A DNA stretch of 41,778 nt from Granulosicoccaceae bacterium. GTDB taxonomy: Bacteria; Pseudomonadota; Gammaproteobacteria; Granulosicoccales; Granulosicoccaceae. A program made the translations under genes and the position numbers. The notes under the pieces were generated by a model that was given only the letters and a program-made list of their open reading frames with translations, was not told where the DNA came from and made no database searches. The stretch covers positions 1-41,778 of the forward strand of contig JAHDCO010000018.1 of NCBI GenBank assembly GCA_020629835.1, written 5' to 3'. This document shows, piece after piece, positions 17,642 through 26,120 of this stretch (positions are counted from its first letter, which is position 1; each line of letters starts with the position of its first letter).

Positions 17642-18361
17642 ATGACCACACAGCCTGTTAGCCTTTCTCGCGACCTTGCCGAAAAGCAAGTGATGCGTGC
17701 CGAACTCAGCGACGTTGATATGGCGGTATGGCGAAGTGCCAGTGGCGTTGTCTCAGCCTGGGAAAACCGCTGCCCGCACCGCGGGATGCGCCTCTCACAC
17801 GGCTTTGTTCGGGGTGAATCGCTAGCCTGCGCTTATCACGGCTGGCACTACAACTGCGAAGGGGCTTGCCACTATATCCCGGCTCATCCCGAGCTCGAGC
17901 CACCGAAAACCATCAAGGCTAACTTGTACAACGTTACCGAAGCGTCTGGAATCATCTGGGTAAACGCCGTAGGTACTGTATCTCCCGTAACTCTTCCGTC
18001 CAACACACAAGCGGTTCGTAGCGTATCCGTCCACTGTTCATTAGAAATTGCAGCGCAGGCGTTCAAAGACTACTGCAGTCTCTCACCTATTACAGCAAAC
18101 ACACGCACCGAAGTTGTTTCAGAGTCACCTTATGTACTGGCGCTGAAAGCCCCACTACCTGCGAATTCACCCACACCATCAATGCAAGACAAGAGCAACC
18201 CTGTCAGCGTTTTTATCGCACTTCAACGTGTTAATCAAACAACAACAGTGGCGCACATCACCGCAAGTGAACATGCCAGTGAGACCGACTGCATCGCATT
18301 ATCCCGTTGGGCCAACAAGGTACGTACCCACGCCGAAGTCAGTGTCGGATCAACAGAGTGA
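17642..18361 (+). CDS. Stand-alone Rieske [2Fe-2S] protein
   Basis: 239 residues from the ATG at 17642; an in-frame TTG at 17618 would add eight residues. The Rieske ligands are complete: C44-x-H46 (CPHRG) and C63-x2-H66 (CAYHGWHY), with the N-terminal form of the oxygenase-type Rieske domain. After residue 115 the sequence is unlike a normal oxygenase catalytic domain: no D-x2-H-x4-H iron site is present, and the remaining 120 residues (HCSLEIAAQAFKDYCSL onward) are unassigned. It probably shuttles electrons to the cluster-less oxygenase subunit encoded 7 bases downstream. The N-terminal Rieske part of the NdmD reductase is a functional parallel, but here no reductase module is attached. Confidence 0.85.
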   Translation: MTTQPVSLSRDLAEKQVMRAELSDVDMAVWRSASGVVSAWENRCPHRGMRLSHGFVRGESLACAYHGWHYNCEGACHYIPAHPELEPPKTIKANLYNVTEASGIIWVNAVGTVSPVTLPSNTQAVRSVSVHCSLEIAAQAFKDYCSLSPITANTRTEVVSESPYVLALKAPLPANSPTPSMQDKSNPVSVFIALQRVNQTTTVAHITASEHASETDCIALSRWANKVRTHAEVSVGSTE

Positions 18362-18368
18362 CCTTTCG

Positions 18369-19241
18369 ATGAACGCTGCCTTAGAACATGCTTTACAGGA
18401 TTGGTATCCCATCGCGATGCTGGGAGAGTTAGCACCGGGTGAACGTAAGCAGTCCAGGGTACTGGGCATCGACGTTACGGTATTAGCCAACGACTCAGCA
18501 GACGAAACCGATTCAACGCCACCCATTACCGTGAGAGCCGAAGGTGCGCCAGTGCATGTACAACAGGCGTTTGATCACTGGTGGGTATGTTTAGGCAATG
18601 CACCGAAGCCTCTGTTTAGCATTGAAGAAGCCGGCGAAGCGGATCGTCGCTTTGTACCCTGCGGGGTTGTACGCGTGGCATGCTCACCACTGCGCGCTGT
18701 TGAGAACTTTTTAGATATTGCGCATTTTCCGTTCGTACACACCGGTGTTTTAGGTGCTGAGCCCCACACGGAAGTGTACAAGTACGATGTGAAGGTCGAT
18801 GAAACACGTGATGAAGTCATCGCAACGAACATCAAGTTTTATCAACCCCAAGCAGCGAAGTCAGCCGAAGGTGGAATTCAAACGGAATACATCTATCGAG
18901 TGCCGGCACCTATGGCCGCCGTGCTCTACAAAACCTGTCCGCTCAAACCGGAGGCTATGGATGTCATTGCCTTGTTTGTGCAACCACTGGACGAACAAAC
19001 CTGTGATGTGTGGCCCTGGATGGCGCTGTACGATGACACGAGTACTCAGGCAGAACTGATTCAGTTTCAGCAATTGATTTTTCTGCAGGATCGATCGATT
19101 CTGGAAAACCAGCTACCGAAAAAACTTCCGATTGACCCAGGCCACGAGATTCCAACAAAAGCCGATTACACGTCAGTCGCCTATAGACGTTGGCTAAAAA
19201 AACGCGGTGCCTATTATGGGGCACTTGAGGCGCAGCCATGA
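18369..19241 (+). CDS. Rieske-type oxygenase catalytic subunit lacking the Rieske cluster (NdmC-like)
   Basis: 290 residues from the ATG at 18369. A longer frame starting at 18228 overlaps the Rieske gene by 134 bases and has no family support. The N-terminus begins like an oxygenase alpha subunit (DWYPIAMLGELAPGE), but the cluster ligands CxH and CxxH are absent and the region is shortened. The mononuclear iron site is intact: NFLDIAHFPFVH gives Asp116, His119 and His124, and QDRSILENQ gives a likely third ligand, Asp241. The protein must therefore receive electrons from another protein's Rieske centre, as NdmC does in 7-methylxanthine demethylation. The preceding gene encodes a Rieske protein and the next, overlapping by ATGA, a GST-like protein comparable to NdmE. 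An N-demethylase role is inferred. Confidence 0.85.
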   Translation: MNAALEHALQDWYPIAMLGELAPGERKQSRVLGIDVTVLANDSADETDSTPPITVRAEGAPVHVQQAFDHWWVCLGNAPKPLFSIEEAGEADRRFVPCGVVRVACSPLRAVENFLDIAHFPFVHTGVLGAEPHTEVYKYDVKVDETRDEVIATNIKFYQPQAAKSAEGGIQTEYIYRVPAPMAAVLYKTCPLKPEAMDVIALFVQPLDEQTCDVWPWMALYDDTSTQAELIQFQQLIFLQDRSILENQLPKKLPIDPGHEIPTKADYTSVAYRRWLKKRGAYYGALEAQP

Positions 19242-19900
19242 GTTTTACCTTGCACGACTACGTGCTCTCCGGCAACTGCTACAAAGTTCGGCTCCTCGCA
19301 CAGATTCTCGGTGTTGCTTACACGGTGAAGCCTGTAGATTTTCATCCGGGTAAAGCGCACAAAACACCCGAGTTTTTAGCCCTGAATCCGCACGGCACCT
19401 TACCAGTACTGGAGTCCGACAATACCCTATTAACTGACTCATCGGCGATGTTGGTCTGGATTGCACAGCAATTTGATACAACGCATACATGGTGGCCTAC
19501 CAACGATGCGCATCGCTTGGCACTGACAGTTCAGTGGCTGGGGTTTTCAGCAAAGCTAACCGAGTCAATTGGGCAACTGCGGTTACATACGATGCTTAAT
19601 CGTCCAGCTGACGCAGCAACGCTTAACACATTAAGCACTGAGAACCTTCGGGAGTTGGAAAACCACTTATGCGAACAATCTATACGTGGGCTAGCGTTTT
19701 TAACCGGCGATCAGCCTACGGTTGCTGATATTGCTTGCTTTGCTTACTCGGCGCTGAGCCCGGATGCTGGTATAGAACACACGCTCTACCCGGCGATCCG
19801 CGGTTGGCTTCACCGCATCAGATGCCTTGAAGGTTTCCTGACCATGCCCGGAATTTATGAGGCCCACGAAACCCGCAACGAACATACGGCCGCTTCATGA
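19238..19900 (+). CDS. Glutathione S-transferase-like protein (possible NdmE-type structural subunit)
   Basis: 220 residues with an N-terminal thioredoxin-like GST domain (SGNCYKVRLLAQILG, NPHGTLPVLESDN with the cis-Pro, TDSSAMLVWIA) and an all-helical C-terminal domain containing TVADIACFAYSAL. The start overlaps the oxygenase stop and the stop overlaps the amidohydrolase start, both as ATGA, so translation is coupled. GST-like NdmE holds the NdmC-NdmD demethylase complex together and is needed for activity. The same gene order next to a cluster-less oxygenase suggests an equivalent role here. A catalytic glutathione transferase remains possible, because Ser11 or Cys14 could activate glutathione. 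Confidence 0.88.
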   Translation: MSFTLHDYVLSGNCYKVRLLAQILGVAYTVKPVDFHPGKAHKTPEFLALNPHGTLPVLESDNTLLTDSSAMLVWIAQQFDTTHTWWPTNDAHRLALTVQWLGFSAKLTESIGQLRLHTMLNRPADAATLNTLSTENLRELENHLCEQSIRGLAFLTGDQPTVADIACFAYSALSPDAGIEHTLYPAIRGWLHRIRCLEGFLTMPGIYEAHETRNEHTAAS

Positions 19901-21282
19901 GTAGTCTGCTATTCAAATCGTGCGATGCCATCGTTACCTGTGATGATAATCAAACCATTCATCGCGGCGCTGATTTGCTGATAACCGGCACCACCATTGA
20001 TCGCATCGAACCAAACATCCCTGAAGAATCCCTGCCCAATAACACTGAGGTAATTGACGCAAAAGGACACTTCATCTATCCCGGCTTAATCAATACGCAC
20101 CATCACTTTTTTCAGGTGTTTGTTCGTAACCATGCGCATCTGGATTGGACTAAGTATTCTGTAATCGAATGGCTTGACAGAATTTATCCACTGTTTTCAA
20201 AGCTTGATGAAGACTGCTTCTACCACTCGTCACTGGTGGCAATGAGTGAACTTATAAAGCACGGCTGTACCACCGCGTTCGACCATCAATACAATTTTCC
20301 ACGCCACGCGGGCAAATATTTAATTGATCGACAGTTTGATGCGGCTGAAACCTTGGGTATGCGCTTCCATGCCGGTCGAGGTGGCAATACATTGCCTAAA
20401 ACCGAAGGCAGTACGATTCCTGAGGAGATGCGCGAAAGCACTGAAGAATTTATAAACGACTGTGAGCGCCTGATTGATCGGCATCACGACAGCGGCCATG
20501 GCAGCATGAGGCAAGTCGCCATTGCTCCCTGCCAACCGGTCAACTGTTATCAAGACACGTTCACCGAATCCGTTGCGTTAGCTCGGGATAAAGGAGTGTT
20601 GTTGCACAGCCACGTAGGCGAAGGCGAAAGTCCAGTATTAAAAGAACGTACGGGGCTTCGAACGGTTGATTGGTGCGAAAGCATCGGCTTTTTGGGCGAT
20701 GATGTTTGGTTGGCTCATTGCTGGGAGCTGAATGCAGACGAAATAAAAACACTCGCCACTAGCGGTACCGGTGTTTCTCATTGCCCGGAACCTGTGTACC
20801 TGGTTGGTGCAGAAGTCACCCCGCTTGCGCAAATGTTCGATGCGGGGGTTCGCTTAAGTTTAGGGGTAGACGGAGCTGCTTCAAACGATAACTCAAACTT
20901 GATGCACTGCATTCACAGCGCCTACATGCTGCAAGCGCTGGTCAGCGCACAGCATGAGTTTGCGGTTCCAGAGCCCAGCGAGTTTTTGAACATGGCCACT
21001 CGGGGCGGCGCCAGCGTCTTAAATCGGCCCGATTTAGGGAGCCTTAGCGCTGGCCAGGCGGCGGATTTATTCATGTTAGATATGCGCAAAATGGATTACG
21101 TTGGCGCGCTACACGACCCAGCCAGCCTGATCGCGAAAGTCGGTGTATCCACGCCGGTGGACCTTACGTTAATCAATGGCCGCGTGGTTTGGCGGGATGG
21201 GGAATTCCCAGGTCTGGATGAGCAGGCCATGGCGCATGAAGCACAGCGGCATGTTGAACGAATTGTGTACCCTCATCTATGA
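19897..21282 (+). CDS. Amidohydrolase of the 8-oxoguanine/guanine deaminase (TRZ/ATZ) family
   Basis: 461 residues, normal for the family. Metal ligands are visible as H68-x-H70 in INTHHHFF, a further His pair at 237 and 239 (LLHSHVGEGES), His in WLAHCWEL and Asp in LGVDGAASND. The last motif is characteristic of 8-oxoguanine deaminase and hydroxyatrazine-type hydrolases. The usual HCPxSNM segment after the fourth strand reads SHCPEPVYLVG instead, so the substrate pocket may differ. The enzyme should hydrolyse an exocyclic amine from a purine-like or triazine-like ring. Translation is coupled to the GST-like gene. The downstream purine-nucleoside-type ABC importer supports a purine substrate. 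Confidence 0.9.
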   Translation: MSSLLFKSCDAIVTCDDNQTIHRGADLLITGTTIDRIEPNIPEESLPNNTEVIDAKGHFIYPGLINTHHHFFQVFVRNHAHLDWTKYSVIEWLDRIYPLFSKLDEDCFYHSSLVAMSELIKHGCTTAFDHQYNFPRHAGKYLIDRQFDAAETLGMRFHAGRGGNTLPKTEGSTIPEEMRESTEEFINDCERLIDRHHDSGHGSMRQVAIAPCQPVNCYQDTFTESVALARDKGVLLHSHVGEGESPVLKERTGLRTVDWCESIGFLGDDVWLAHCWELNADEIKTLATSGTGVSHCPEPVYLVGAEVTPLAQMFDAGVRLSLGVDGAASNDNSNLMHCIHSAYMLQALVSAQHEFAVPEPSEFLNMATRGGASVLNRPDLGSLSAGQAADLFMLDMRKMDYVGALHDPASLIAKVGVSTPVDLTLINGRVVWRDGEFPGLDEQAMAHEAQRHVERIVYPHL

Positions 21283-21296
21283 GGCGATTTTGAATT

Positions 21297-21313
21297 TTAT
21301 GCTGAACGCATAA
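21297..21313. promoter_or_regulatory. Small inverted repeat before the BMP-family binding-protein gene
   Basis: Arms TTATGC and GCATAA flank TGAAC in the 88-base gap between the deaminase and the binding-protein gene. It could be a minor operator or mRNA hairpin. It is weak and has no T-run. Confidence 0.25.
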
Positions 21314-21370
21314 CCACTTTGAGACAACTGTGTTGCAAATACCATTCACCCTTAGGAGATGTTCAGTTCT

Positions 21371-22447
21371 ATGAAGACTATGTCAAAACTACTTACCGCT
21401 GCAGCGCTAACCAGTGCGCTTATCAGCACCACCGCACACGCCGATACGTTAGAAATCGGTGTGCTACTTCCATCGCCCATCGCCGATGTGGGTTGGTCAC
21501 ACGCTTTGCATGAAGGCATCAACGCCGTCAAAGAAAAACACGGCGATGCGGTCAACGTGAATGTGGTCGAAAATATTCAAGAAGGCCCGGATGCCGACCG
21601 CATCATGAATAAAATGGTTGGTGACGGGAATGACTTCCTACTACTCGGATCATTCGGGTATATGAATGCGGGTTTGAAGCTGGCGCAGCGAAACCCGGAT
21701 AAATCATTTATCCACGCCTCTGGTTATAAGACGGCAGATAACTTCTCACCGTTCACAGCAAAGTACTACGAAGGCGCTTACCTAATGGGTATGGCGGCTG
21801 CAGAAGTCACCAAAACCAAAAAGTTGGGCGTAGTCGCTGCTTTCGCTATTCCTGAACTGATCTCAACCATCAATGGTTTTACTTTAGGTGCTCGAAGTAT
21901 TGACCCGGAGATTACGGTTGACGTGATTTGGATTAACTCCTGGTTTGACCCAGCCAAGGCGCAAGACTCTGCCAAGGCATTGCTGGCCGGTGGTGCGGAT
22001 GTCCTGTTCTCAAACGCTCAGGACACCCCGTCAGTTGTAACTGTTGGTGAAGAAGGCGGTGCTTATGTATTCAACCTGAACAGCTCGATGAAAGAGTACG
22101 CACCCACAAAATATTTAGGTGTGGTGAAAACTGACTGGGCGCCGTTCTTTGTGGCCTCTGTTGATGCGCACCTGGCTGGCAATTTTGAAGGCCAGAACCA
22201 ATGGCTCGGCATGACTGATGATGTGGTCGTGGTAGAAGACTGGAGTGATGACATCAGTGACGACATGAAAGCCAAAATCGCTGCTGTTCAAGCCGACATC
22301 GTATCTGGTGCCCGCCATGTTTATGACGGCCCTTTGGTTAATCAAGCCGGTGAAGAAGTCATAGCGGCCGGTGTACGACTGGAAGACGGGGCAATCCTCG
22401 GCATGGATTGGCACGTGGAAGGTGTTAATTCGCCTTTACCAAAGTAA
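21371..22447 (+). CDS. BMP-family (PnrA-like) ABC transporter substrate-binding protein
   Basis: 358 residues from the ATG at 21371. The ATG at 21359 directly abuts the AGGAG and is too close to use it. The signal peptide MKTMSKLLTAAALTSALIS ends at THADT-like residues. The mature protein shows BMP/PnrA features: GVLLPSPIADVGWSHALHEG at the ligand cleft, SFIHASGY, GAYLMGMAAAEVTKT, and IWINSWFDPAKAQDSAKALLAGGADV. PnrA proteins bind purine nucleosides, and other members bind related nucleobase or autoinducer-type ligands. The ATPase and two permeases follow. The deaminase and oxygenase genes upstream point to a purine-like ligand. No lipobox is visible, so it is likely a free periplasmic protein. 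Confidence 0.93.
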   Translation: MKTMSKLLTAAALTSALISTTAHADTLEIGVLLPSPIADVGWSHALHEGINAVKEKHGDAVNVNVVENIQEGPDADRIMNKMVGDGNDFLLLGSFGYMNAGLKLAQRNPDKSFIHASGYKTADNFSPFTAKYYEGAYLMGMAAAEVTKTKKLGVVAAFAIPELISTINGFTLGARSIDPEITVDVIWINSWFDPAKAQDSAKALLAGGADVLFSNAQDTPSVVTVGEEGGAYVFNLNSSMKEYAPTKYLGVVKTDWAPFFVASVDAHLAGNFEGQNQWLGMTDDVVVVEDWSDDISDDMKAKIAAVQADIVSGARHVYDGPLVNQAGEEVIAAGVRLEDGAILGMDWHVEGVNSPLPK

Positions 22448-22464
22448 TTTAAGCTGTAATCGTG

Positions 22465-22495
22465 GCATGCTGCGGGTCGACGACCTGCAGCATGC
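22465..22495 (+). promoter_or_regulatory. 31-base near-perfect hairpin between the binding-protein and ATPase genes
   Basis: Two 15-base arms (starting GCATGCTGC and ending GCAGCATGC) around a single central A. The only imperfection is a G-T pair that is a G-U wobble in the RNA. It lies 18 bases after the binding-protein stop and 19 bases before the ATPase start, with no T-run. In binding-protein-dependent ABC operons such hairpins commonly protect the upstream mRNA and reduce downstream expression, so the binding protein is made in excess. Confidence 0.75.
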
Positions 22496-22513
22496 ACACG
22501 CGGTGATACGCCA

Positions 22514-24067
22514 TTGAGTAAGCACACTCCCCCGCTCTTGTCGCTTCGCGACATTACGAAGCGTTACCCATCCGTGGTAGCGAACGATTCCATAAACCTT
22601 GATGTTCACACAGGCTCCATCCATGCCGTGTTGGGCGAAAACGGTGCCGGTAAATCCACGCTGATGAAACTGGTGTACGGCATGGTAGAGGCTGACAGCG
22701 GATCCATGAGCTGGAACGGCAACGTCGTGAATCTAAAAAATTCTGCTGCTGCAAGAAAATTAGGCATCGGCATGGTATTCCAACACTTCTCGTTGTTTGA
22801 AACCTTGAGCGTGGTGGAAAATATATCGCTCACCATGCCAGGCTCCCGCGCAGAATTAGCCAAAAAAATTAAAGCCATCGGCGAACGTTATCAATTGGTG
22901 GTTAACCCTGACGCTTCTGTGCACGCGTTATCCGTCGGTGAACGTCAGCGAGTTGAAATTATCCGCTGCCTGATGCAGGACCTAAAACTTCTGATCCTGG
23001 ACGAACCCACATCCGTCTTACCACCCCAGCATATCCAGTCACTGTTCGATGCGTTACGCAAATTACGCGACAGTGGCGTAGCGATTTTATTTATCTCTCA
23101 CAAACTTGATGAGATTAGAGACTTGTGTGATACCGCTACCGTGCTTCGCGATGGCCGAGTAGCGGGTACCGTAAACCCTCAGGAAGCTACTTCGCAAGAA
23201 TTAGCCACGTTGATGATCGGCCGTGAGGTACCTCATATTCAATCAACGCGGGAGTCGGTAAACGATGCGAGTACGGTGCTTCGCTTGAATCAGTTGTCGG
23301 CGAAGAACCCCGACCCGTTTGGCACGTCATTGACCGGAATTGATCTGCACGTTAAACAACACGAAATCGTGGGCATTGCCGGGGTTTCTGGAAATGGTCA
23401 ACAAGAGTTATCACGAATCATTTCTGGTGAATGGCGACCGAAGTCGCTAACCACTCAAGCTATAGAAATGTTCGGCCAGCCCGTTGCCGAGTTGGGGCCA
23501 ACGGAACGACGCAGTCTGGGGTTTTCGTTTGTACCCGAAGAACGCTTGGGACGAGGTGCGGTTCCACCGATGTCGTTAAACCAGAATGCGTTACTTACGG
23601 CATTCAGCCAGGGTATTTTAAATCGTGGTTTTATTCGTAAGAAAACGCTGAGAAGTTTCACTGATCAGTGCATTGCCGATTTCGATGTACGTTGTGGTGG
23701 AAACAACGCCATTGCCAGTTCTCTTTCCGGTGGCAACTTGCAAAAGTACATCATCGGTCGCGAACTGATGCTGAAGCCCAGGTTACTGTTCGTCGCCCAA
23801 CCCACCTGGGGGGTAGACATCGGAGCGGCGACCGCTATTCGTCAGCGATTATTGGATTTGCGTGACCAGGGGATAGGCGTTCTGATCGTATCGGAAGAAA
23901 TCGAAGAGTTGTTTGAAGTCACTGATCGTCTGTACGTGATTAACGGGGGCAAGCTATCGCCTTCTTTGGTAACGGCTGAGGTCACACCAAACGATATTGG
24001 TGAATACATGATAGCCACGCATTCATCTGATGCCGCTCAGCCAGAGGTACACGCTCATGGTGTTTAG
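22514..24067 (+). CDS. Double-domain ABC ATPase of the BMP-type importer
   Basis: 517 residues beginning at a TTG; no in-frame ATG is available before the first Walker box. The N-terminal ABC domain is complete, with Walker A GENGAGKST at 41-49, signature LSVGERQRVEI and Walker B LLILDEPTSVL. The second domain has a degenerate Walker A (GVSGNGQQEL, no GKS/T), signature LSGGNLQKYIIG and an altered Walker B (LLFVAQPTWGVD), as is normal for sugar/nucleoside-type ATPases of this family. It energises import with the two permeases downstream. The weak start (TTG, only GGTGAT upstream) together with the hairpin before it should lower its synthesis relative to the binding protein. Confidence 0.93.
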   Translation: MSKHTPPLLSLRDITKRYPSVVANDSINLDVHTGSIHAVLGENGAGKSTLMKLVYGMVEADSGSMSWNGNVVNLKNSAAARKLGIGMVFQHFSLFETLSVVENISLTMPGSRAELAKKIKAIGERYQLVVNPDASVHALSVGERQRVEIIRCLMQDLKLLILDEPTSVLPPQHIQSLFDALRKLRDSGVAILFISHKLDEIRDLCDTATVLRDGRVAGTVNPQEATSQELATLMIGREVPHIQSTRESVNDASTVLRLNQLSAKNPDPFGTSLTGIDLHVKQHEIVGIAGVSGNGQQELSRIISGEWRPKSLTTQAIEMFGQPVAELGPTERRSLGFSFVPEERLGRGAVPPMSLNQNALLTAFSQGILNRGFIRKKTLRSFTDQCIADFDVRCGGNNAIASSLSGGNLQKYIIGRELMLKPRLLFVAQPTWGVDIGAATAIRQRLLDLRDQGIGVLIVSEEIEELFEVTDRLYVINGGKLSPSLVTAEVTPNDIGEYMIATHSSDAAQPEVHAHGV

Positions 24068-25148
24068 GTTAGTTAAGCGTGAGCATGCGAGCCGTTGGAT
24101 GCTGCTGGTAACGCCTCTATTGGCGGTGCTGCTGTCCATTCTTGCCAGTTCAATCCTGTTAGTTATATTAGGAAAACCTGTGCTGCTTACGATGCACTCG
24201 TTTTTCATTGCACCGTTCGAGAACTTTTACTCGATAACCGAAATATTTTTAAAATTCGGGCCACTACTGCTCATCGCTCAAGCACTGGCCGTTGGCTTTC
24301 GAGCGAAGGTGTGGAACATCGGCGCTGAAGGGCAAATGATTATCGGTGCGATCTGCGCAAGCGCTGTACCCGTCTATTTTGTTGACAGCACATCAGGCTG
24401 GATGCTACCCACCATGGCGGTGTTAGGCGCACTGGGTGGTATGGCGTGGGCAGCGATCGCGGCATTCTTAAAGACTCGATTTAACGCCAACGAAATCCTG
24501 GTAACGCTGATGCTCAGTGCCATCGCACTGCAATTACTTTACTACCTGCTACTCGGCCCGTGGAAAGACCCCATGGGTTTCAACTTCCCGCAAACCGTTA
24601 TGTTTCAAAACGAAGCGCTGTTTGCGCCTTTGTTCAGCGGCGTTCGCTTAAACACCTCGATATTCATCCCGATAGCATTCACTCTGGCGGTCTGGCTGCT
24701 CATGGAGAAACACTTTGCTGGCTTCACGCTTGAAGTTGGTGGGCAGGCACCAAATGCCGCTACGTACGCAGGCTTTAGTGCGAAGAAAGCTGTGTGGGTC
24801 AGCCTGCTACTTGCAGGTTTTGCGGCAGGTATCGCTGGTATGAGTGAAGTTGCCGGGCCAATCGGCCAACTGCAGCGTTCTGTTACCTCGGGCTATGGCT
24901 ACGCAGGGATTATCGTGGCGTACTTAGGAGCGCTACACCCAATCGGTATCGTGTTTGCCGCATTCTTTCTGGCCGTGTTGCAAATCGGCGGGGATGTCGC
25001 CTTAGTCTCTGCAGACTTACCCATCAGCGCCGTCCAGGTGTTCCAGGGTCTATTACTGATCTTCTACTTATCGGTGTATACCTTGGTTAACTATCGTATT
25101 CAGCCAGCACGCGTTGAAAAAGCGGCTTCCACGGGGTTACCTTCATGA
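24057..25148 (+). CDS. ABC transporter permease 1 of the BMP-type importer
   Basis: 363 residues from the ATG at 24057, which overlaps the ATPase stop by 11 bases and has AGAGG upstream; the longer frame from 24030 is less likely. About eight to ten hydrophobic segments are present. Family hallmarks of sugar/nucleoside-type permeases (BPD_transp_2) include GFRAKVWNIGAEGQMIIGA, FLKTRFNANEILVTLMLS and GYGYAGIIVAYLG. It pairs with the next permease as the heterodimeric channel. Translation is coupled on both sides, with an ATGA overlap into permease 2. Confidence 0.93.
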   Translation: MVFRLVKREHASRWMLLVTPLLAVLLSILASSILLVILGKPVLLTMHSFFIAPFENFYSITEIFLKFGPLLLIAQALAVGFRAKVWNIGAEGQMIIGAICASAVPVYFVDSTSGWMLPTMAVLGALGGMAWAAIAAFLKTRFNANEILVTLMLSAIALQLLYYLLLGPWKDPMGFNFPQTVMFQNEALFAPLFSGVRLNTSIFIPIAFTLAVWLLMEKHFAGFTLEVGGQAPNAATYAGFSAKKAVWVSLLLAGFAAGIAGMSEVAGPIGQLQRSVTSGYGYAGIIVAYLGALHPIGIVFAAFFLAVLQIGGDVALVSADLPISAVQVFQGLLLIFYLSVYTLVNYRIQPARVEKAASTGLPS

Positions 25149-26071
25149 ACACCCTGGAATTTTTCCTAGCCGGTACCCTCAGTGCTGCCACCATTTTCTT
25201 GCTAGCCGCATTAGGGGAACTGGTTGCCGAAAAGTCTGGGGTGCTGAACTTAAGCTTAGAAGGCATGATGGCGGTTGGTGCTGCCGTGGGCTTCGTGGTC
25301 ACCTACGAATCCGGCAATCATGTTCTAGGCTTTGCTATTGCGGGTTTAGCCGGTGTTTGTGTCTCGCTGGTCTTTGCGTTTGTTACCTTGACGTTTCTAG
25401 CCAATCAAGTGGCGACAGGATTGGCGGTTGGTATTTTGGGCTTAGGCCTTTCCGCCCTTATCGGGCGCAATCATGAAAGCCTGACGATCGCGGCTACCGA
25501 AGGTATCAACATCCCTGTCCTTAGTGATATCCCACTAATCGGCGCAGTCTTCTTCCAACAGAACCTGGTTGTGTATATAACGTTTGCCTTAGCTATCGTC
25601 ATTGCTTTGGTGTTATCCACCACACGCTTAGGCTTAGCCATACGATCCACTGGTGAAAACCCACACGCTGCCCAGGCGTTAGGCTGTCCTGTGTTTTTAA
25701 TACGCTACGGCTGCGTTGCGTTTGGCGGGCTGCTCGCAGGCTGTGCGGGCGCATACGCTTCTACGATTTATACCCCGCTCTGGGCCGACGGCATGATTGC
25801 AGGCCGTGGCTGGATCGCAGTAGCTTTAGTGGTGTTTGGTACATGGAAAACCGGTCGCATTGCCTTTGGTGCGGTGTTGTTCGGCATGGTGTCATTAGGG
25901 GAATTGATTGCGCAGGCCATGGGTGCACGCGTGCCGTCGCAGCTACTGTCTAGCCTGCCCTATATCGTCACGATTATTGTGCTGGCGGCCATTTCAACCA
26001 ACACCGCCCGGATGCGATTGCACGCGCCGTTTTCATTAGGTGAAACCTTCGATGGGTCCAACGATCGTTAA
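25145..26071 (+). CDS. ABC transporter permease 2 of the BMP-type importer
   Basis: 308 residues, starting within the stop of permease 1 (ATGA). The family pattern is clear: ALGELVAEKSGVLNLSLEGMM near residue 20, FLANQVATGLAVGILGLGLSA, RLGLAIRSTGENPHAAQALG in the cytoplasmic coupling loop, and GRGWIAVALVVFGTWKTGRI. About eight to nine membrane segments. With permease 1, the ATPase and the BMP-family binding protein this completes one importer, probably for a purine-like compound. Confidence 0.93.
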   Translation: MNTLEFFLAGTLSAATIFLLAALGELVAEKSGVLNLSLEGMMAVGAAVGFVVTYESGNHVLGFAIAGLAGVCVSLVFAFVTLTFLANQVATGLAVGILGLGLSALIGRNHESLTIAATEGINIPVLSDIPLIGAVFFQQNLVVYITFALAIVIALVLSTTRLGLAIRSTGENPHAAQALGCPVFLIRYGCVAFGGLLAGCAGAYASTIYTPLWADGMIAGRGWIAVALVVFGTWKTGRIAFGAVLFGMVSLGELIAQAMGARVPSQLLSSLPYIVTIIVLAAISTNTARMRLHAPFSLGETFDGSNDR

Positions 26072-26120
26072 CACGCTGATGCTGTTGTAAGATGACGCGT
26101 GGCACCGTTGGAGGTTGTGT

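Noticed and set aside
18228-18368. Longer N-terminus of the Rieske-less oxygenase subunit carrying missing cluster ligands
   Set aside because: The extra 47 codons overlap the Rieske gene, contain no CxH or CxxH motif and have no family resemblance.
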